Of a stretch of 64,000 bases of DNA, positions 12,828 to 21,663 are shown in pieces. The notes under the pieces were generated by a model. It was not told where the DNA came from. It made no database searches and saw only the letters and a program-made list of their open reading frames with translations. The position numbers and the translations under genes were made by a program. The stretch lies in contig ML769452.1 of the NCBI GenBank assembly GCA_009733575.1, positions 62,001-126,000 of the forward strand. The letters run 5' to 3'. The DNA is from Gymnopus androsaceus JB14. Lineage: Eukaryota > Basidiomycota > Agaricomycetes > Agaricales > Omphalotaceae. How positions within the stretch are numbered: the first letter of the stretch is position 1; every line of letters begins with the position of its first letter.

Positions 12828-14399
12828 ATGGACGCACTCATCAATTCAATGACCGACACCTTCAGTCTCATTCCAAACCATGGAGGCACCGAGGAGCTCA
12901 TACCTGACGGTGACCAAATTGAGCAACTCCCTTCAAACGAGGCCCAAGCTCTCAAACACGCAATATGTATCTCCTATCGAGCAATTTCCAGCTACACTAG
13001 AATGCAGGACGGTCTTATAGCAGTCGGATCGGCACAGGGAACGAGTCCCATAGCTGTCGTCGTCAATGACGACCAACGTCGGGCTGAGCTACTCCATCAC
13101 CTGGTAGATAAACCACCCAGATTTATTACTTCTCAAGCTTTGAAAAAGAGTACGCATGCGCGGCAAAATTACGAGTGTGGAGCGATTCTAGTTCAGCATA
13201 GAGTGCGTTTCTCTGTACTTTTGTCCCTGTCTAACTAACAAGGTATCCAGCACGTCGTTAATCTAGCACGAGTCCTCGAAGAAGATCCCAAATCCGTAGA
13301 ATCGACACGACACACTTTCTTTCTTGTCGTTTTGATCATCCACGAGACTGGCCACTATCTCAGAAGTATTCTTTATCCCAATGACTCGTTGCGCAGGGTA
13401 TCACCTCCGTCCCTGCGACCCCACGCTTTTCTTTTTTCACCACATCGATCGTGGAGGAACCCAGACCTCCGTGATGAAAACCAGCCGTGGAAATCACCGT
13501 TTGAAGAGAAGCGGGTTTCTACCTCGAAGAAATAGTTTTTGGGGGTGTTGTGGGTGCGGTAGTGGATAGGGGCGTAAGTCTGCGAGAGGACGTATGTATT
13601 TGGTTTCTTTTTGCTCTCGAAGTGATGAGTATCCAACTAATGGACTCCGAATCATAGCAATACAGCATTCGCAAGATTGCTCTGTACACTGCTGACATAG
13701 GCTCGACACCTGGTGTATTCGAGTTATTTGGTCTATTCGCTGTGAAGGATGAGGTTATCAAGGCATTTTGTAAGAGTTCTCGTCCTTGTTCAAAGTACCT
13801 CTTTGTTTATGATGTTTTTCTTTTCTTTCTATCATTTTCAGTGGAATCTCAACATATGGCACTTCCTTTCGATGATCAGGTCCTTGAGACGGCGGTGGAC
13901 TCGGATGATCCTGTGCAAAGAGGAAGGAGACTTGATTTTCGAATGAAACTCGGCCGCCGTAGAAGAGATGTTCATCAGGAAAAGGGGGGAAAAACTTTCA
14001 GGCACTTTTGCCGGTTGTACAAGCTTGCACAACCCCAAAAAGCCCGAAAGTCCGCAACCTCGCAAGTCAACCCGTTTTTTCCGCAACTGTCGGATTTTCC
14101 CATATGCGCTCACATCTTTTCCTGCATAAAACACTTATTCTTTCATACACATCAGTTGCTCGCTTTCAATGAAGAAGACAAATAACTCTTATACTGATAT
14201 TTATTATTTACTAGTACAATTTGTTTCGAATGAGCCATAATTGTTATCAAAATTTTACTTGCGAGCTTGCATGCAAGTAGAAAAGCCTCCGCAAGCGCCG
14301 AAAGCTCGCAAGTTTTTTCCCCCATTTGCTGATGTTGGTCCGTTCGACGAGGACGATGAATTGGTTAGCGACTATTACGACGACTCGAGCGATGATTGA
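12828..14399 (+). CDS. HExxH-motif protein of unknown function, interrupted by a MITE
   Basis: Starts MDALINSMTDTFSLIPN at the ATG 12828 (375 bp first exon). A 48 bp intron (13203-13250) follows, then HVVNLARVLEEDP and VVLIIHETGHYLRS. The H156-E157-T-G-H160 pattern is a possible zinc-protease signature. About 60 residues later, in a shifted frame, comes EAGFYLEEIVFGGVVGAVVDRG, then SIRKIALYTADIGSTPGVFELFG, PFDDQVLETAVDSDD and an acidic tail. A 356 bp MITE (13976-14331) splits the last exon; without it the tail reads DVGPFDEDDELVSDYYDDSS and ends at TGA 14397-14399. A frame change near 13505-13512 and the MITE suggest the gene is inactive, but the frameshift may be a sequence error. HExxH alone does not prove peptidase activity. 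Confidence 0.55.
13976..14331. mobile_element. hAT-like MITE (non-autonomous TIR element)
   Basis: Terminal inverted repeats begin CAG: left CAGGAAAAGGGGGGAAAAAC, right (reverse complement) CAGCAAATGGGGGAAAAAAC. The eight bases before the element are ATGTTCAT (13968-13975) and after it ATGTTGGT (14332-14339), a target duplication with two mismatches. The empty site in the paralogous gene copy at about 11140 reads GACGTTGGTCC without the insert. CAG termini with 8 bp duplications point to the hAT superfamily. The 356 bp interior carries subterminal GCAAGC/GCTTGC repeats and no coding capacity. Confidence 0.7.
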
Positions 14400-15121
14400 T
14401 CATGATGGGCCTTTCACTGTTAAAGAATTAAGTAGCGTCTGACAAGATATTTCTTTCTGCATCATCGAACTCACAAGTCCTTTTTCTGTTACTACTTGAT
14501 CATCGACGCATCCAGTCCTGAGCGTACCATATGTTACGTTCATCGTGACTAGAACCCAGCACTAAAGTAAGCTATTTCCTCCTCTAATTTGAATGCATTT
14601 GAACCGTCCAAACCTCCAAGTCCGCCAAGTAGTAAGCTTTAAGTGCACAAATCAACAAGCCGTATCGAACGAATTTAGCTCAATATCTGCGTCCATGTTC
14701 AGAGATATAAGCATCACACAGTACAGTATCGTTTTTTTTGAAAGATACTTACTGTAAGCTGTATGTACATGTAGCCTCAATGACAGACCGTAGTCCGAGC
14801 GTTTGTGGAGAATACATATCCAGATTTCACGAGACGCGATGGTGCAAGACGGACTGGAGTCTGGGATCCTGACAGAGACAGACATGTCTCGGAGTCCAAT
14901 GCTGCTGCAGATATGGCGTATGACGCTTTCATTTCATTTCATCGAGAATCGAGGAGTTCAAGTAAGTATATCCATTTCACCTTCGACGACGACGACGACG
15001 AAGCGAAACCTCCCCTGCACTGTATCACACCGTCCCCTACCTATACTCTTACTTCACTTCACTTGTTCGTCACCTCCTTTATCCCTACCCACCTCTACAA
15101 CTACATCCGTACACTACTTCC
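14400..15121. other. Intergenic stretch, no supported gene
   Basis: Contains the downstream flank of the HExxH gene and a plus-strand open frame near 14805-15194 that lacks an ATG start and becomes low-complexity. No family recognised. Confidence 0.4.
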
Positions 15122-17326
15122 TTACTTCTTCCCCCCGCTCAAATCCTTAACCTCAACCCACTTACTCGGTACCCCCATCTTCCCCACCAGATAACCCAGG
15201 ACGGCTTTGGCTTGTTTGCCTTGGACGAGGACTTGGCTTTGGCTACCCGAGTTGGAGCCAGAGCCGGGGAGGGGAGAGACTATGGGAAAATGGGGTGAGC
15301 GAACGATTCAAGTGACTTGATCATGATACTCACCACTAACACCAACCCCAACACCCTTCCTCAACTCCTCCTTCATATCCTCCGCGTCGATACCGAAGGG
15401 TTCGAATCCGCTGATGAGCGTGGATGCTTTGCGGCCTTGACGGATTTTGATGATAATTTGGATTGGGGAGATGATGCCTTTTCTGCAGAGCGGAGGGGAG
15501 TGAACATGAGCATGAGCATGAACAATAGGACAAATCGCGGGCTGTAACGTACTTTGGTTTTCCAGCCTCATCCGAGTCGGTATCCCCCGCACCCTTTACC
15601 TCATACCATCTCTGCATCTTATCCGACAGCCTCTTAAGTAGTTCGTCTCGTTTGATGAATTCGATTTCGGGCTGCTCTTCCTTCCCGTTGCCCTTCCCTT
15701 TATCCTTCCCTTTATCGTTGGCCTTGTCTCTGGATTTTCCCTTTCCCTTCGAATTGGAACTAACGCATGAAGCCAACAAAGGATCGGTATCGACGTGGAC
15801 ATTGATATACGCCTGATCGTTCGGGTTAACCAAGCGCTCCGCATGCTTGGTGATGTATTCGTTGAGGAGAGAGCGGATTTCGGGGAGGGTGTAGAGGGTT
15901 GACGAGCTGTGAACGAATGACGAAAACGTTTAGGATTGAACAAGGAAGACGGCGCGCGCACTAGCTCACCTCGCACCCATCCCTCAAAAAGCGCCACACT
16001 ACTCAAATGCGGTTTCCACAGTTCCCTCACCTCCATCTCCGAACGTGCAGGACCCTCCGCTTTCTCCTCCCGTAGCGCTTTCCTCGCAGCCTTCGCTTCC
16101 ACCTCCCCAACTGTAACATACGAAGCGTGCACCTGCACATCGGGATGAGTAACATTCACCGATGTGATCAGGACGTCGGTTTGCGCAGAGTGCTTTTTCG
16201 GAGGGCTCTTGGTAGTAATTAGTGATGATTTCTCTGCGGATTTGAGGAATGCGGAGAGGGATTTGTGGGAGGAGGATTTGAGTGTTATTGTGTAAGGGTC
16301 TGGATCGGGAGTGGGAGTGGGAGTGGGAGTGGGAGTGGGAGTAGACGAGTCGCCTGGAGGGGAAACCGGAACCAACTTTTCTGGAAAGTATGGCCGATTA
16401 GGGAGAATGTAGGTGGTGTAGAACGTCGTGGCTGGTATTGGGAATGTCGATGCAGGGAGGGATGCGGGGCTGAGGGTGGTGGAAATGGCTTGGAGGAGGG
16501 AGAGCCGGAGAAATTGGCTGATTTCAGTGGGAGTGTATACGTAGCTGTTTGTCGGAGGGGCGTCGGTATCCAATGATTCTGTCGGTTCAGCTGTAGCAGG
16601 CTCCTCCTCCTCTTCCTCCTCCTCCTCCTCCGCTCCTGTTGTAATCTTGACACTCATTGGAACCTCCCCCTTCGAACCCATATCCCATAGATGGTCTTTC
16701 CACGCATGCAAAACAAAAACCGCTTTTCCCTTTTCTTCGTCTCGTAATCGATCGCTAGAGACAGCCATTCGACCGACTGCTAATGGCGGAGAGAGCATCT
16801 CACCCTCCGTAGTATGCTCATATCTGCAGATAGAGACGAATTGACCCTCAACGAGTGACGAGTCAGAGCAGTGGATTACTGTCTTGATAAAGTTAGTGAA
16901 ATAGAGAGAGAAGACTTTAACACGTTAAGCTGCTACGCACCTCCTCCTCGCATTAAATCTGCTCCTCCGACTAATGATTGGTATGACGGATCTCGGTGTG
17001 GTGACAAGTACGGCAGTAGCCTGGGATGCTTCCAGAGTGTGTATATTGTTGGATTAATGATTCATCCTGCCCCCGACCTATGCTGAACCACAACGGATCC
17101 CCCGTTGGAGAGAGGTACGCTACCCCAGGTTCATCGAGATGTGTGATAAACTTGAGGCTTTAGGGTTCCTTCGGGGAGGATATCGATTTCGGCTTTGTGT
17201 CTGCTCTGTGTTTGAGTCGTCAACTTTAAGTCCAAACGCAGACACGATCTTTTGCTTTAGTTTTTTACGATCAGAATTCCGTAGAGGAGAAGAGGTTTTC
17301 CAGTTTTTGGGTGGCTTCTTGAACAT
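15122..17326 (-). CDS. TMA64: Translation factor eIF2D homologue (ligatin)
   Basis: Cytosolic factor that promotes ribosome recycling/re-initiation by acting on post-termination 40S subunits. The ATG at 17326 gives MFKKPPKNWKTSSPLRNSD, then KKLKQKIVSAFGL. A PUA-like domain follows: THLDEPGVAYLSPTGDPLWF, TIYTLWKHPRLLPYL, LVGGADLMRGG, then MLSPPLAVGRMAV and FVLHAWKDHLWDMG. An SWIB/winged-helix region has YTPTEISQFLRLSLLQAI and LKSSSHKSLSAFLKS. The C-terminal SUI1 domain has ISPIQIIIKIRQGRKASTLI, GFEPFGIDAEDMKEEL and, in the last exon, VQGKQAKAVLGYLVGKMGVP. Linkers include an acidic run and a Thr-Pro repeat encoded by (GGGAGT)6. The first exons need about three single-base corrections (one at 17051-17052). 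Gene order, introns and C-terminus are otherwise intact. Confidence 0.85.
16307..16342 (+). repeat. Hexanucleotide microsatellite (GGGAGT)6
   Basis: Six perfect copies inside the TMA64 coding region; on the minus strand it encodes alternating Thr-Pro. Length changes would stay in frame. Confidence 0.9.
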
Positions 17327-17354
17327 CGAATATGATCGATAAAGAATAATGAAT

Positions 17355-17373
17355 GGGCGCTTACTGTCAGCGC
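17355..17373. promoter_or_regulatory. GCGCT-TACTGTCA-GCGC promoter motif
   Basis: GGGCGCTTACTGTCAGCGC lies 29 bp upstream of the TMA64 ATG and 47 bp upstream of the divergent F-box start. The same string (reverse orientation) precedes the TMA64 relic (25486-25504), and a near copy sits at 18935-18952 and 22039-22056. Conservation next to relics suggests a shared ancestral promoter rather than chance. Confidence 0.45.
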
Positions 17374-17419
17374 TGAATCCTTGGGCGTCAAAATTGTTCC
17401 TTCCTCCTATCTTACCATC

Positions 17420-18718
17420 ATGATGATGGAGAGACGTGTACCCAACGAACTTGTAGACTGCATCCTCGAGAACCTCTACTCTGACAAAGACACTCTTCTC
17501 AACTGCGCACTAGTTGGAAGAGCCTGGGCTTACTCCTCGCAGCGTGGCATTTCCGAGAAATCGTTCTCATACTACTACCGCCCTTGTTTAAGCCGCCTCA
17601 GCCCTCATGGATGCATATCTGAAGACCATTAGACGTTTGGATGCAATATTCTCCAAAAGGCCTTATTTGGCATCGTATGTTCGGTCTTTGGAACTCCAGT
17701 CTTTTGCGCATACAACGTTAATATTACGTGCCTGAAGTGGTATATACTGACTGCTACAGCCAGCCTGGTTCGACGGCTCTCCGACTTAAACAAGTCATCA
17801 TTCAACTCCGTACAATGGCAGCACTTCCATCCTTCGTTGAAAGCGGCCTCGACTGATATCTGTCAGGCTCCTTCAATAACTTGCTTCTCTGCTATTTACT
17901 TTCACATCCCCACATTCGCAGAACTAGCATCTCTTCTCAGCTGTATGAAGGGTTTGAAGATACTACATCTCGACATATCTTGTGATTGGGATTTCTCAGA
18001 ATTGGAGGCTGGTCATCCGCTTCGAAGTATGTAGCTTGATGAATTGCGGCTATACAATGTACCTCATTTCATTGATTGGTTGCAGCGAGACTTCTGGCCC
18101 ATTTGGAGTCCGTAATCTGAAATCGTTGGAGATCCCTGGTCGTAGCATGGTGGATGTGGAGAGTTTACAGTACTTGGGCACCAGCATTACAGCGTTGAAG
18201 TTGAGCGAATATATAGCACATCCAGATATGCATGGTCTCGAACTCTCACCTAACATTCTGAATTGACCATTGCTGTTACTTTGGCAGGTCCAAGTCTTCC
18301 TCATCTTCGATACACTCCCAACCTATGCAACTTATCCTTGCTGAGACTGTATCAGACGGAGCATACAAACCCTGTTCTCTGGATCAATGCCCTTTTCGCA
18401 CCTTTACTAAACCAGGATGAAAAATGTTCTCCTCTACAATGTTTGACCATTGATCTACCCATTTGGAATTCTGACCCATTGCAGCCTCAGCATTGCGACC
18501 CATGGTCTGCAATTGATGTTCTGCTTCAGGAGCCGGTGTTTACTTCGCTCCAAACAGTGGAGTCCAAGCTTAGGCTAGTTCCAACCCAATCGGAATTTAC
18601 AAAGTTTCTCGGTGTTGCTAGCAAGTTACTCATTGAGAAGCTTCCATTTTTGGAGGGATCGGGGAAGCTGGTAGTGCAGATATTAAATGATCAGGTTCGG
18701 CTGGGCTCTAGAATTTAG
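17420..18718 (+). pseudogene. F-box / LRR-like protein paralogue, frameshifted
   Basis: Close paralogue of the 4178 gene over its whole length. It starts MMMERRVPNELVDCILENLY. The first break is at GGCATTTCCG (17547-17556), where the intact gene has one more T, so GIFREI becomes GISEKS and stops. Later matching blocks appear in changing frames: LASYVRSLEL, LVRRLSDLN, LASLLSCMKGLKILHLDIS, RNLKSLEIPG, LKLSEYIAHPDMHG, LSLLRLYQTEHTNPVLWINALFAPLL, and LASKLLIEKLPFLEGSGKLVV at the end. The start is 93 bp from the divergent TMA64 start. Several breaks, not just one, argue for a decayed gene. Its 3' part belongs to the duplicated segment 18544-20033. Confidence 0.65.
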
Positions 18719-18934
18719 TCACGCTGGTTTGGATATCATGGTGGAGATATTTTACGGGGCTCGCTGTGTCTTTTCTGCTCTTGTTTTGCAAGCTTTTGCC
18801 GCGGTGGGATTTGGCGGGGCAATTTACATGTTACATATGCAAGTCCTATTTTTCAAACCGATACTATCAATGATGCGACTCGTCTGTGATCTGTCGGGTT
18901 TGCAAACCGTCGGTCAGAGGTTAGGAACTTACAA

Positions 18935-18996
18935 GCACTGACAGTAAGCGCCGACAGTAAGTTAATCCTACAACATCGCCCGAAGTCATGTTCAAA
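18935..18996 (+). pseudogene. Possible TMA64 5' remnant
   Basis: GCACTGACAGTAAGCGCC (the TMA64 promoter motif) is followed by CATGTTCAAAAAAGCAG, resembling the TMA64 start ATGTTCAAGAAGCC. Nothing further downstream matches. It recurs in the duplicated copy at about 22039-22100. Short match, so only suggestive. Confidence 0.3.
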
Positions 18997-19247
18997 AAAG
19001 CAGAATAATGGGGCCGTCTAGATCTTGATCTCACGGAGATCAGAATACTACCCACTTCAATTCTTACTGATAGACGTCGCGGGTGTTGCATAAGAACTCA
19101 AATAACTGGACCATACCATGTTCCCGCAAACTTTTGAAACCGAGATTGAACGGACATGTTAGAAAATAACATTATATTCACAAACATAATTCAGTTTATA
19201 CATTCAATTAATCTCTTAACCAGGTCGTGACAGCCAACCCGAGTCTT

Positions 19248-19713
19248 TCAGCATCCAACAACCTCGAAAGACGAAAAGTCTCCCGGAGTGAAACATGTAG
19301 GATCATCTACTGGCCCAAAAATCTGGTCATCGACATCGTCGCATCCGTCATCTAAGTATCTTCAAGCGTAAGAAAAGCTATCCCTAAAAACTCAAATATC
19401 AAAGCCCACCGGTGTACGTGTTGACGCTGCAAGCGGCGGGAAGAATACCAATGTCGAGCGATGCGCCATTGACGGTGGCCTGGCAGCCACCTCCGCCGTC
19501 ACCCATATCTCCTGATACACCTCCCAAGTCTTCTCCTGTGCAGCCAGGGCTGTCAGAGTCGTAGGCAGTGACCTGCTCGCATCAAACATGTATGTAAGAG
19601 TGGAACTTGACAAGTGGAGGGCGGGGACTAATTACCGAGTAGTTGTTCTGTGCGAACACAACCGACATGCCATAGATCAGAGCGATAAAGAAGATGGTAG
19701 TTTGTTTCATCAT
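19248..19713 (-). CDS. Small secreted Cys-rich protein, copy A (three exons)
   Basis: Assembled by eye from exons 19636-19713, 19410-19572 and 19248-19351 with introns of 63 and 58 bp obeying GT-AG. The product has 114 residues: a signal peptide (MMKQTTIFFIALIYGMSVVFA), then an acidic, Gly-rich mature part with six cysteines (contexts PGCTGE, GGCQAT, AACSVN, DGCDD, PTCFT and VGC at the end). Even cysteine number fits three disulfides. No family name recognised; such proteins in fungi include putative effectors and cell-wall proteins, but no function can be read here. The second ATG at 19710 is an alternative start. A TATA box lies about 125 bp upstream and a 5'UTR intron is likely. Confidence 0.7.
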
Positions 19714-19835
19714 ATTGAAAATCTAGCAGGAGGGTTAATTAGAAAACACCAGTCTCATTATTCTGTAGACTGTCTCCCCCACTCACCGAACGACAAAGAG
19801 TTGTTTGAACAATGAAGAAGGGGAGTAAAACCTTC

Positions 19836-19843
19836 CTTTTATA
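19836..19843 (-). promoter_or_regulatory. TATA box of secreted protein gene copy A
   Basis: TATAAAAG on the minus strand, about 125 bp before the ATG at 19713. The duplicate gene has the same box at 22943-22950. Confidence 0.55.
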
Positions 19844-20058
19844 CAGCTATCCGGTACCTGTGGCCCAAAAAAGGTCACCTACGAAATGCAATCGTCACAA
19901 GCAGGATATTGACCACTGCTTTGAATAGTGGGGTCTAAAACTAGGCCTAAAGGCTTTAAGGACTTGGACATCTGTATGTTTGTAAGTCTTCGCTGCTGTA
20001 TTGACGACAACCTGCGTACCGATGAATGTCCTTCACGGCTAGTGCATCAAATAATTTC

Positions 20059-20272
20059 GAGCGAAATTTATGTCGAAATTATTTTTGAAATTAGTTGTCT
20101 TTTTCAGTATGAATCGCGGTCGAAAAAGACTGATAATTTCACCCGAAAAAGGTATCGCAATTCATTGTCTTTTTCAATCCGAATTTCGCCCGTAATCTCT
20201 ATTGTTTTTCATGTGAAAAAGATAATGAAATATCTTATCTTTTTCGATCGAAATTTCTTTAAAATTTCGCTC
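20059..20272. repeat. AT-rich stretch bounded by an 11 bp inverted repeat
   Basis: GAGCGAAATTT at 20059-20069 and its reverse complement AAATTTCGCTC at 20262-20272 bound 214 bp of AT-rich sequence full of GAAATT and CTTTTTC motifs. It sits directly after the end of duplication copy A and before a palindrome. It may be a small TIR element; no target duplication is clear. Confidence 0.4.
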
Positions 20273-20283
20273 AGGAAACGTAA

Positions 20284-20310
20284 TGCCCAGTTCCTGCCGG
20301 GAACTGGGCA
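20284..20310. repeat. Perfect 11 bp stem hairpin
   Basis: TGCCCAGTTCC, five-base loop TGCCG, GGAACTGGGCA. It lies at the end of the recognisable helicase relic. Could be a hairpin of a mobile element end or simply part of the relic. Confidence 0.6.
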
Positions 20311-21090
20311 GGATTGTCATGTGATGTCCCTCAGGCATAGCAGAGGCAAGACAGACACGAATACCACTCGGGAGTCGTCCAAGCTCTGCGTACTCCGTAC
20401 GGAAATCTTCACCCCATTCACTAGCACTCTGAGATTTGATGACAACGAGCTCTACAAGGTTCTTTCGGAATCTTGTTCTTGAGTACTTCAATTGTCATGG
20501 AACGAGGTTGAGAGAGCGGCGAGCCATCTCCAGCGATCGAATGGACTGGCCCATCCTCGAATTGCTACCATAAAAATATCAGTAAGAAGTATCAGAATAG
20601 AAGTATAGAGAGAGAGTGCACTTCAAAAATATTCTCAATTTTACCCCCCTCTAAGTTCACAGCAGGTGCCAGAACATCTATCACCTTCAAATAATCTGCC
20701 TGTGTGTTCATGAGAGTGGGACTGATAACCAAAGCAACTTTCTGAGAGGTTAAGATATCCTCTTTAGAGTCTCAGTCTTGGAGGGGAGGACACCAGAATG
20801 CAATACTAGTTTTGCCTCCGCCAGTGGGAATATCATAAAAAGTGCTTTTGCCTTGCAGAAACTGCAGCTTCTGATACTTTCGAAACTCTGAGATAACGCA
20901 GAGGTTGCCGGCGGCTATTTTCTTCCTTGCACTGAACTTTGCATAACAGTCTCTCGGATATCTCCAGATGTCCTTGTCGAGGTTTGAGGGTATTGTCGGA
21001 AGTGATTGATGCGTCACTAGTAGCAGAACGGATGCAAATTTTGAAATAAAATAAGAAGGGAGCTGATAAATGTAACATTCCAGCAAATCT
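20311..21090 (-). pseudogene. RecQ-like DNA helicase relic
   Basis: On the minus strand the order is that of a RecQ helicase core: FRKYQKLQFLQGKSTFYDIP then TGGGKTSIAF (Walker A). After an in-frame TGA come KVALVISPTLMNTQADYLKV (motif Ia region) and SASEWGEDFRTEYAELGRL (the AHxISQWGHDFRPEY motif) followed by LASAMPEG. The DEAH box is not recognisable, and the C-terminal half is absent. Stops and frame changes show it is dead. RecQ-type helicase genes of this kind are often dispersed or subtelomeric in fungi. It fills the spacer between the two segmental duplications. Confidence 0.65.
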
Positions 21091-21354
21091 TTCTATCAAT
21101 ATTCACAGGTTGTAGGATGGGATTGGGGACATGGTGTATTTGAGCAAACAAAAAAGTTAGAATAAGTATGTGATATAAATCCAACCTGCCAAAAGTGCCG
21201 GATAAAGTTCCAGTCCCTCTGCCAAGGAAAGCGATTCCAGAGAATTCGGTGTAGCAAGCATCTATCCTTTCGATATCCAAGAGTCATGCCGTTGGTTACG
21301 AAAGCATGTTTTTCAAGCACTAAGTCTCCCACATCAGCAAAACCTGGGTGGTGG

Positions 21355-21444
21355 TCATAGCAGCCATAGCAAGCTATAGCAGGCCATAGCAGCCATAGTT
21401 CTCTACAGAACTATGAGGTGCTATAAGGTGCTATGAGCTCCTGT
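21355..21444. repeat. CATAGC-rich inverted-repeat cluster
   Basis: Plus strand carries repeated CATAGCAGC / GCTATAGCAGG units, then a perfect hairpin CATAGTTCT-CTAC-AGAACTATG (21394-21415), then complementary GGTGCTATAAGG / GGTGCTATGAG units. The whole 90 bp can fold back on itself. No coding sense. Confidence 0.7.
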
Positions 21445-21530
21445 GGGGTTGTTGAATATTCGCGCCAACTGTCAAACTTGTTTCGACATCTCATCATCTG
21501 TCATTCAACTCCGCGGGTGCCGGTGGGCAC

Positions 21531-21538
21531 TATATAAG
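21531..21538 (+). promoter_or_regulatory. TATA box of an orphan promoter
   Basis: TATATAAG in a GC-balanced upstream region, followed by a pyrimidine-rich leader, a GT-AG intron-like stretch (GTGAGTGCC...CAG) and ATGAGTTCGC at 21661. The frame meets a stop after eight codons, where duplicated F-box sequence begins, so the promoter's own gene has been lost. Confidence 0.4.
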
Positions 21539-21663
21539 AGTCGACGCGCATCGTTGCAACGTCGTAACATCAACTTCTTTCCCTCCAAGATTCTTCCAAC
21601 GGTGAGTGCCTGCTTTCTTTCAAGTATTCTACTAACAGGCATTGCCAGCAGTCATCACTCATG

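Larger units (their letters stand above)
18544..20033 (+). repeat. Segmental duplication, copy A
   Basis: About 1.49 kb nearly identical to 21664-23144. It holds the F-box 3' end, a TMA64-like 5' remnant and the small secreted protein gene with its promoter. The match ends after GATGAATGTCCTT on the right. Differences are mostly single-base indels and a few substitutions. The copies are direct repeats 3.1 kb apart. Confidence 0.9.

Noticed and set aside
14805..15194. Plus-strand frame near 14.8 kb
   Set aside because: Begins with GTG, ends in low-complexity sequence complementary to the TMA64 3' end.
16265..16576. Plus-strand Gly-Ser-Gly-Ser frame
   Set aside because: Antisense of the TMA64 Thr-Pro repeat.
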